DNA of 21,478 bases from Pleurobrachia bachei (taxonomy: Eukaryota > Ctenophora > Tentaculata > Cydippida > Pleurobrachiidae): positions 1 to 21,478 of the forward strand of contig AVPN01001532.1 of assembly GCA_000695325.1 (NCBI GenBank), in the 5' to 3' direction. This document shows, one piece after another, positions 7,917-17,800 of the stretch. Each line of letters starts with the position of its first letter. Position 1 is the stretch's first letter. Made by a program: the position numbers and the translations under genes. Below the pieces are notes generated by a model. The model was not told where the DNA came from. It worked only from the letters and a program-made list of their open reading frames with translations, and did no database searches.

Positions 7917-8851
7917 ATGGGCCACTCAAATAAAAAAGAAATCTTAGGTTCCCAAAATTTAAAAAACCAAGACCAGACTGACCCACAACTGACAGTACAT
8001 TTTACACACACTAGGTCGGTCGCAGCTCCCTTCCGGTACAACCTACCACTATCAACACCCACCAGAAAACATGCTCCTCCTCCTAAACAGCAGACACACA
8101 CCTTTGGAAAACATGATGCATCTCCTAAACCTGTGCAGGATCACACCCATGGAAAACATGCTGGTCCGAGGTCCATGAGTTTCACTCTGGGAGCAGTAGG
8201 AGCAGTAACTACAACTACTAATTCTAAACCCGCACCCAAACAGGCACCTTCATCAGCTGGGTCATTGGCTGCTCCTTCATCAAAACTTTCAATCACCACC
8301 AGACCAACTGTGGGTGCCACCAAGCCTCGATCAGCCAAGTACCCGGTACCCAAAGCCCCTATAACATCCGCAGGCTCTACAAATCCTAAGATTCCTAGCC
8401 CCGTTCTTGGAGCTAAGAAAATGACGTCACCTAAATCTACAGCAGGTGGGAGACTACCAGGACTAAAATCAGGAAACAGCTCTGTTGGCGGGAGGGTAAA
8501 ACCTGGTGATTTAGCCAGAGCTGGTAAAAGAAAACCAGGAGATGTCGCCCGTGCGAGGATATTGGAACTTGGTGTTTTGTATACCTTGGAGAAGAAGCTA
8601 AGTAAACCGTACAGAGATCGTGTAAAAAGGAGAGACATAGAGGAGGAAGCAGGGGTGATGGTAATGAGAGATCAGCGGAGAGGAGGAGGGGGCGCTGGCG
8701 AGGGATCAGGCGTGTTTACTGCTGCTGTAGGAGGAGGGGGTGTTGCTATGGGTAATAAGTGGAGGAGGAGGAGAAGGAGTGATAGTTCTGATTACAGTAG
8801 CTCTGATGAGGGGTATACTACTGACAGAAAACCAACGTATGACAATGTCAT
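7917..8851 (+). CDS. gene B 5' module 1, exon 1
   Basis: ATG 7917 has an in-frame TGA 30 bases upstream, so it is the first Met available. The 311-residue frame is basic. It has a Pro/His-rich start with FGKHDA and HGKHAGP repeats, a Ser/Ala/Pro-rich middle (KPGDLARAGKRKPGDVARA), a likely helix (RILELGVLYTLEKKLSK), a poly-Gly stretch, an Arg run before SDSSDYSSSDEGYTTD and finally KPTYDNV. It closes at CAT/GTGACT (8851/8852) in phase 2; the donor is weak beyond GT. Without splicing a TGA follows at once. Joined to 9075 it reads DNV-I-QIGDTGG. Confidence 0.7.
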
Positions 8852-11800
8852 GTGACTTGTGTATAGTTTGTGAATCTGTGATTCTATGAATGTGACAAGT
8901 GTTGTGACAAGTGTTGTGACTGCCTGACTGATGACAAATGTTGATGTGACTGAATAAGTGTCACTTAGTATCATATGTTTTAGAAATTTAGCTGTTTGTT
9001 GCAGTTGTGATGTTTGAACGTTAAGTAGATCTACTATTTCGAAATACGAATCCTAACACAAGTGTTATTTTCAGTCAAATTGGAGACACGGGAGGTATGT
9101 CTCGGAACGTTGCCTTTTCGCAGATGGATAAAATGGACATCACCAAGGTAAAGACTAACCTAGAAAAAGAGATTTGTGTGTTCTGTTTTTTGAGTTTTAG
9201 CAAAGAAGGCGTATTATGGGCCCATGTCATACGAAAATGAGTGCGTTTTGTGAAAATCGGGCTCGTTTATGATGCTCTAATTGAGCCCATTCTAACCTAC
9301 GGCTCACCGGTATGGCTTCCATCATTGGAGGTGGCCAAAGCTCTGGACCACTCCACTAGCTGTGATACTTTTTTCAAGCGTCTAACCTCCGATACATCTG
9401 AGAAAGTACACCTGAGATTCATTAAGTGGGCACTTGGTGTCCATAAAAAGGCCACCAATACTGCTTGCTACGGAGATTCAGGCAGAGCTCCAACATTCAT
9501 ATCTGCGATCAGCCGTGGTCTTTCTTACTTTGAACGAGTAATGTCAAAAGAAGCAGATGGTTCAATCCTAGGCCTTGCTGGGGAAGAACAGAAGTCTCTG
9601 AACCTTAACTGGTACTCGTTCTGGGAAAACATCCGCAACAATTTTACTAGAACTGACCTCGAGAGACTCATGATTAACCACTGGGAACACTTGAGGCGGA
9701 ACCAGTCTAAACTGAGCTATTACAACACTGTGAAGACAACGTACGGCTACGAGGAATATCTTAACCTGAGACGTGCAAACAGATGTGAAATTAGCAAACT
9801 CCGGCTAAGTGCACACGACCTCAGGGTTGAGACCTCCAGATACTCAAACCAACAAACACCAAACGACGGCCGCTTCTGTTGCGATGGACAAGCAAAACAG
9901 CTGCTCGATCAGTTGCCACTCGCGGAACCACTCATCGAAAATGAACAACATGTCCTATACGAGTGCCCCACTTACGGCGAAATGCGGCAAACTCTCCCGG
10001 ACCACCTGCTCTCGGCCATCACAAGCGGGGAAGCAGCAGTTATTTACACCGAAAGGAACGGAAATGCCCTGAACAGGTTCCTCAAGGCGTCACATACATT
10101 ACGAGACAATTATATAGAAGCATGAACTCTTTTATCTTTGCAGCAGTCATATGTCAACTATTCCTGGCTAGGGTGTGTGTGGGTCTCGATGTTCCCAGCG
10201 TCTGCCTGTGTAGAGACCAGTGCTGCTGCCGTGTGTGTGCTTCGTCGCAAATCAATCGGTTTCGCGGCGGGACAGGCACGCGGGAGCTGTGCTGATCGGG
10301 CAGTCGCTGGGCCCATCTGTGTTTTTTCCCCTACTGTGCAGGATGGCACAGCCATGATGTTTTGGCTCTTTTCCTGGGGGTGTTTATTCTAATTCTACTA
10401 CTATCTTCTAAAGTAGTATATATATCCCTCCCACATACAAAGATCTCTAGTTCACTCAGTATTATATGAAAGTACCACGTGACTATTATATATAAGGTCT
10501 TGTGACTGTTACTGGTGACAATATTTTTCTACCGATACAAAGATATTTTCTCTCTTCAAAGATATATCTGCAACCCGCTCTTATCAAATTCAATCAAAGA
10601 TATTGTTATTCAATCGGCATTCTGTTTCGTAAAAACTTTGAGTTACTCCTATAGTACTTTCAGTAAATCCCAGTACTTGGCAGTGCGTTTATCTAGTATA
10701 TAAACCCTTTTCCCAGTTCAGTTCACAGCACACGACATGTCGAACAGTAATGTCAAAAGAAGCAGATGGTTCAATCCTAGGCCTTGCTGGGGAAGAACAG
10801 AAGTCTCTGAACCTTAACTGGTACTCGTTCTGGGAAAACATCCGCAACAATTTTACTAGAACTGACCTCGAGAGACTCATGATTAACCACTGGGAACACT
10901 TGAGGCGGAACCAGTCTAAACTGAGCTATTACAACACTGTGAAGACAACGTACGGCTACGAGGAATATCTTAACCTGAGACGTGCAAACAGATGTGAAAT
11001 TAGCAAACTCCGGCTAAGTGCACACGACCTCAGGGTTGAGACCTCACCTCCAGATACTCAAACCAACAAACACCAAACTACTGCCGCTTCTGTTGCGATG
11101 GACAAGCAAAACAGCTGCTCGATCAGTTGCCACTCGCGGAACCACTCATCGAAAATGAACAACATGTCCTATACGAGTGCCCCACTTACGGCGAAATGCG
11201 GCAAACTCTCCCGGACCACCTGCTCTCGGCCATCACAAGCGGGGAAGCAGCAGTTATTTACACCGAAAGGAACGCTTTACGGGACTTGTCCAAGGAGTTC
11301 CGCAGTGTTACATTACGAGACAATTATATAGAAGCATGAACTCTTTTATCTTTGCAGCAGTCATATGTCAACTATTCCTGGCTAGGGTGTGTGTGGGTCT
11401 CGATGTTCCCAGCGTCTGCCTGTGTAGAGACCAGTGCTGCTGCCGTGTGTGTGCTTCGTCGCAAATCAATCGGTTTCGCGGCGGGACAGGCACGCGGGAG
11501 CTGTGCTGATCTGGCAGTCGCTGGGCCCATCTGTGTTTTTTCCCCTACTGTGCAGGATGGCACAGCCATGATGTTTTGGCTCTTTTCCTGTTGGTGTTTA
11601 TTCTAATTCTAATTCTAATTCTAATTCTAATTCTATGATCATAAATTCACCCATTTATGACCAAATCATCCCCCTCTCTTTTTTAGATGTCCCCGAGAGA
11701 GTTGATGATGTTAGAGAGACAGTACGGAGCTGGATGGCTGAAAACTCTGGCACCCACCCAACACATGCGGTACGTTGGGATCAATATGGGGAATATGGGA

Positions 11801-14800
11801 AATTATGGGGAATATTTAATGTTTGGGAATAGAAAGTAGGTGGATAATTAGATCATTGTCCTGGATAGTTTTGGTAGTTGGGGTATCCCGGAAAACATAC
11901 TGGATATTGTCGATCATACTTACCCTAGACCCAGGCCGGGTACGGGTATCTTTTGTAAGACAGTTTCCGGTTTCATTATCTTTTCCCAGCTCCCTCCCTC
12001 CCCCTCTATCTCCCGTATCCAGTATCAGGTCTACTCCCCTTTCGTATCAGTACTCAGGAGCTTCCAATTCCATAGTCCCGCTAGGTGCTTTAAATTAAAG
12101 TCCCTAACCAGTAACCGCAGATCGACTTAAGTATTTTGAACCGCAGTGGCCGTTGGCTAGTAGGTCTTCTACCAATAATGGTCCTTTCCAAACATGTCTC
12201 ATCTCATATTATGAAATGTAGCAGCAATTATTCATTCAAGATCCTTCCTCCCCAAGTTGAATATGTTGATCATCCTGGTTTACCTAGATCATGTAACATG
12301 GTTGAAAGGATGAAATCAGGTACGCTGGACCCACTCCAACATTCCCGTTTTCCGATCCCCCTCATACGACATGACGCATGCAGCTTCGAGGGCAGTCTCT
12401 TGACAACTCTCTCCAGAGGGTCACTACATGAAACTCTGTTATAAAACAACTCGCTCCTGTATGATCAGCTGGTGTTTATAGGGTCGGTCTAACTCCCTCC
12501 CCAGTTGCTACTAAAACATTTTCTTCCTGTTTGACATGCTCCAAGCAGAGAATTAGCGGACGGGGCATGGGAGAGATTGTTATAATAACTAAGGAGAGAG
12601 ATTCTTTCCTATGAGAGAGATCGTTATGATAAGTAAGAAGAGAACGAACTACATGAGTGGGCTGGGATTGGTCAGGTTCTTGTTGCGTGTCGAACTTGGA
12701 GATTTCTCACACCTCATTGCCAGAGTGATCTCTCTCCTTAGTTATTGTAACAATCTTTCTCATTGGAGAGATGCTCTCTCCTTAGTTATTTTAAGAATCT
12801 CTCTCATCGCAAGGGAGCTGAAGGATAATAATTTATTCCTCTCGCTTGCCTACTCTGATTCCTACTCACCATGGTCTGCAATAATTTATATAGTATTTTA
12901 TCCTTGTTCTGCCGTGTAACGAACTTCAACTCCCAAGACTTCAATAGAGCCATGCTGTTCCTAAACTAGTCAACTAATGATAGTCTCTCTTTAGTAATCT
13001 CTCCCTACGACAACCTTGCTCAAATTAGTTTTAGTTCGATACAAACATTGCAATTGTTCAATATCAGTTGTTTTACCCTTATACCACCCCAACTATCTAG
13101 CTCCCTACAAGAATGCCTCCTAAAGGTCGACCTGGAGGCGCTAAAATGGGAGGCAAAATGGTGCCCGGTGGTAAAACTACCGGTGGTGGAGGTGGCCGAC
13201 CTGGGGCCCGGGCGGGTGGAGCTAAGGGCGGATCATTATCAGGGGGTCGTCATGGAGTGGGGTCAGGAGTTAAAACTAATACCAACATGAAGACGGGACA
13301 GGGAAGTCTCCAATATGGACATCATATCAGGTCTGTACAAGCTAAATCCCCTGCTGTAGCCAGAAGGAACGCGGGGGCGAATACTCTGTTGGTTGCTGGT
13401 GCGGCTCTTATAGCTGTGTCTCCCAAGATGAATAGAAGGGGAATCCCTGATCAGAACAAAGAAAATGTGATCCCTGCGGTGTCACCAAAGTTAGGCACCC
13501 GACACACTGCAGCAGGGGTCCCACAGACACACTCAGACAAACTTGGTCACCCTGATTCTGGATTCTCAGACAAACTTGGACACCCGCTAAAAGAGCTTGG
13601 CTCAAACCAAAACCACCATGTAGTCCAGGACATTCAGAGACCTGAGATACAGATATCGAAGCCTTCCAAGAAACAGTATCCGCTATACAGTGAGCCCGAT
13701 AAGAAGGGGTCTGGTTTTGTTGCGTGGTTCAGATTTGGAAAAAAGAAACGGTAAGTTTCAATTGTATTATGCTGCATGAGTGCTTTTATTATGTCGATTA
13801 TCTCATTTTCTTTCCAGTACTTTTCTTTTTTCGAGAACACTCCTTCTTTTTGCTTGTCACATGGTGTGATGCTCTCTCATTTCTCTCTCTCTCTCTCTCT
13901 CTCTTTCTATCTCTTACTCTCTCCTCTCTCCCTTGGCCTTACTCTGTTTCTCATTCTCTCTCTCTACACAGTTTTTAAACCGTAAAGTGGAATCATTTGC
14001 TCGCAGATACTCTGCGAGATGTATCGTAGACACATTTCACAGACTTTTTCAAATGTTTTTCACAGTTTGCTCCTTTTTTAAAACCATGCTGCAGTTGATA
14101 TTACATATTTGATTTCCCAGTATTGATTTTGATATAATTTAAAAATGAGTACACTCCTGACAACTAAATAGTGCAGTAGGAGATGCCACCCAAGCCAGGT
14201 CCGAAGAGAGTGGGTGGAGCAAAAGGAGGTGGGGCGAAGGGAGCCAAGGGGGGCAGTGCCAAAGCGGGAAGCGCCAAGGGTGCAAAAGGTGGTCCTTCAA
14301 AACCCAAGGGATCAACAGGACGATCCGTGACAGGTCCAATCGCTGTGAATTCAAGACAGTCACATTTGGCGACCTGTGGAGGATCGAATATGGCACTTGC
14401 CCGACCAACCGGTCTAGGTACTGGCCTGATACGTGTTGTGTTGTGCGAAGCTCGAAGTTGCTCCTTCCGTTTGTCTGATTCCCTTTATAGATTTACTCTA
14501 GGCCTGAAGCAAAAGAGAATATCAAACATGCTCCTAGATAAACAATTTTACTCCTTCATAAACTTATTCGACTCCACAGGAAATGTTGTTGGCAACGAAT
14601 TTGTTCGTGAGGAATACCGTCGAAACAGCGGGCACGTATCGGGAACCAGCAAAGAGGCCATGTCAGCCCTCGGAGGGGGTCGTGGTAGATTGGAGCGGCA
14701 AATGAGTGTTGGACCAAGTGCTACTGCTTTATCTATGACAGCGGTTAATAAAAGTATGACTAATCTGTTCCTGTCGGATGCACAGAAGAAAGGAACTTTG

Positions 14801-17800
14801 GGCAGTAAGGGGCTTCCAGACAGGTTAAAATACGGCAGCTATTTCCCAGTTTCCTTTTGGATAGCTGTCTAGATTTAATTGACTCCTAATTAAGACGTTG
14901 ACCAATTCTAATGTCGTCATCATATGATCAACATGAAAATGTAACGCCGTCACAGATTACAGGTTAACGGTGGTGGTGGGCTGGGTTCCAAGACTAACCT
15001 AAACCGGAGCACCGGGTGTCTAAACCTCAGTGACATCGATGGAAGAGCCTCATCACCAGATCACGAGAGACCACCAACTCCCTCAGCCTCAGACACCCAT
15101 CTCTCAGATAACCCGTCCTTGAGACATGTCACCCAGCAACCAGCTGTGTTGTCACCTATCATGTCGGTCAGCAGTATTAACAGCAGCAAGGCCATGTAAG
15201 TTGGAACAGGGCAAAAATCTGATACGTGAAGCATATTTAGTTGATGTAGTTGAATAATTTTGTTTAGGTTGGTTTTTGTGGAAGACACAGTCCTATATCT
15301 GTAATCTGAACCTTGTCGAGTTTACACGTTTAGCCCTGGAGCCTCAGGTATCAGGATTCTTCCCGGCTATTCTCTAAAGATTTCTCTGGCCTGGTCTCTG
15401 AAGTACCGTCAAGCAAACCGTGTATCTTGCTTATCACGTACCGTACTTTCAATGCCCATGTTAGATCTAGTTCCATTTTACTTGCTATCTTCTAACTTCT
15501 ACCAGCTTCTCTACAATTCCTGCCAACTGCCTTGTTCAAGCTGAAAATATTTAAAATGATCGAGAACAAATATCATTTATATACTGACCATAATCTACAC
15601 CGCAGTAGCTTGCCGGTATACCTTCTCCACAGCATGTTATAACAGTCACAAACAAGGTTTTAAAGTCTGGTCCACATACACTCACATGTAGAATTTTAGA
15701 AGAGGCTTTGTGGAGTCCTCTCTCTTTCTCTCTTTTTTCAGTACCTTCAAAAAGCTTAAGTTCCCTCAACCCCCACTCTCTCTCTATCTCTCTCTGATGC
15801 TCTGAATCTTTCATTTCTTCGTCTGATCACTCCTTCACCGGCCTTGCGGTACACACTCTGTGCACACACTCGAGCTTTAAAATAATCGACAATCGCACTA
15901 GCTTGTAGAACAGAGAGTATATTTTTTCTCACTCTCTCTCCCTCTCTATCTTTACCTCTCTTTCTATCCCCCGAAGTTTTATCGTGCATGTTTAACAACT
16001 CACAACAGATCACGACCTTGCACATTTCAAGAGACCGGAAATGTTTTGCTTTCTCTAAACGCAGTCTAAAATTATATCTGAAACTGTGTCTTGAAACTAT
16101 ACATCTGAAACCTCGCTCGAGCTCCATATTGCCAGAAATCCTAAAAGATATCCAACCCTAAACTTCGCCAAGCATCGATGAGTCCTGCCCAGATCTCCTT
16201 CTACACAACTCACCATGTCCAGCATACGACAATCCAACACGAATCTCAACTGTAACAGATTCGCCTTTACAAACCCATCAACACGTGCACAACCGGCCAG
16301 AGTCAGATCCTCAACCTTCAGCTACTCCCCCAGACCCCGGTCCCCGCTTAAGAAACAAGCAACACCCCATCATGGCAACCCTCTTATGCTGCACAACCAC
16401 AAACATGCCAAGTCAGCGCCTTGTATACCCAAGAGGACCACTACATCTTGCAGTACCAGATCTATCCACCACGCTCTGAAGACCAGTCAACAGAGTGGAA
16501 CACACACCCTGAAGAGTGGTCAACAGTCACACCGACCCGGTGGCTCACCCTCCCCACTACGGAGACCTGGTAGCGCACCCTCTCCATCTAGAAGACAACG
16601 GGCAATGACAGGGGGACTTACAGTGTTCTCTTCACCCTCACCTTGTTCGAGGTTTTCACAATTACATGCCAATTCAGCTGGAGTGATTCACGCTTTGTCA
16701 AGGGCAGAGTTACTAACCAAGAAACTAGCATCTGCATCTCACAAGGCTACTACTAGACCAAGTAGTAAGGGTGGACCACATGTTTCAAAGAAGGGTACTG
16801 TTATTGGGCATCAGAGCATTAGTAAAGCAGAAGCACTTCACTCCTTCAAGGAACCACCCTCTGCTACGAGGGAGATGGAGGATTCGGAGGATGATGATGA
16901 GCAGCCACTGTAAGTTGAGAAGACGAGAAATGGGCCATGGTAAGTATAATAGGAGTTTGGTAGGCATTAGGTAGAATTCCTAGCCCCTACGGGTAGGACG
17001 TGGATTGACTGTCAAAGCTTGCTCAATGCTCATTGCCCAACTAAGTCGATAATGTTCTTGACTGTGTTTCATATTCTCCTTCTTTTTTATAGTAACCAAA
17101 TCTCTATTTCTATTTATAAACGGGGGTTGGGCTTATGGATTATTATGTTGCCAAGATTTTAATATAGAGAATTAATTGATCGTTAATTCTCTAATTATCT
17201 CTAATTGTTCCCACAGGTTGCAGAACGCTATGGGGGTGGGAGGAACAGGGCTTACAACTAACACTCCTTCAGCACTATCCAGCCACATGGATCCAAGGAT
17301 GCTTCAAGCAGCTTCAGGTATTTAGAATTCTTAATTATAGGGATTTAGTAGATTTCAAAAAGGATTCGATGTATAAATCCCGCATAAATTAACCGTAAAA
17401 TTCATTTGAAAACACAATCAACTAGCTTCATTATAAGTGAAGTTAATGTTGGTTACTAGTTACTGAATTATCACTGATCACAACGCCGCTCCTTCTACAG
17501 GTATCGCTGGTGCTAGTCTGATTGCCTCCCAGTTTTCTCAGAACCAGGAGGAGGGAGGTGATAAGCTGGATGCTAACGGGATGCCACGTGATCCACAGGT
17601 ACGTGTGCAATTTGAGGTGTGTTATTATAGAGATGTGTTAGGATGTTTTGGGCACTGTATTAATAAAATAGGAGTTAGGGAATTAGAGAAAAAACATCCT
17701 GAAATGGGATCACTGCAGTACATGTTTTAATAATCCGGTACGTGTGGTTCTACACAAGAGTTCCACGAAATGAGTACCGCAACAGCTCTGCGGTACTATA

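Noticed and set aside
7235-8638. Minus-strand frames at 7235-7447, 7907-8101 and 8141-8638
   Set aside because: Antisense shadows of the Arg-rich exon 6 and of the 7917 exon.
10690-10745. Histone-like promoter and start (TATATAAA, then ATGTC)
   Set aside because: The resemblance is limited to a TATA string and a Met-Ser start; the frame ends soon and is LINE sequence.
9809-11606. Extra small frames in the LINE copies and their 3' UTRs (e.g. 9963-10295, 10138-10392, 11352-11606)
   Set aside because: They are alternative frames of the LINE or its UTR, repeated in both copies only because the element is.
12136-12444. A 102-residue frame with a plausible donor near 12320
   Set aside because: It leaves in phase 1 and so does not fit the phase-2 junction; its composition is mixed and it lacks a clear acceptor or start.
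15551-16127. Minus-strand frames rich in Arg/Glu
   Set aside because: They follow the CT tracts read backwards and overlap the promoter side of the 16215 module.
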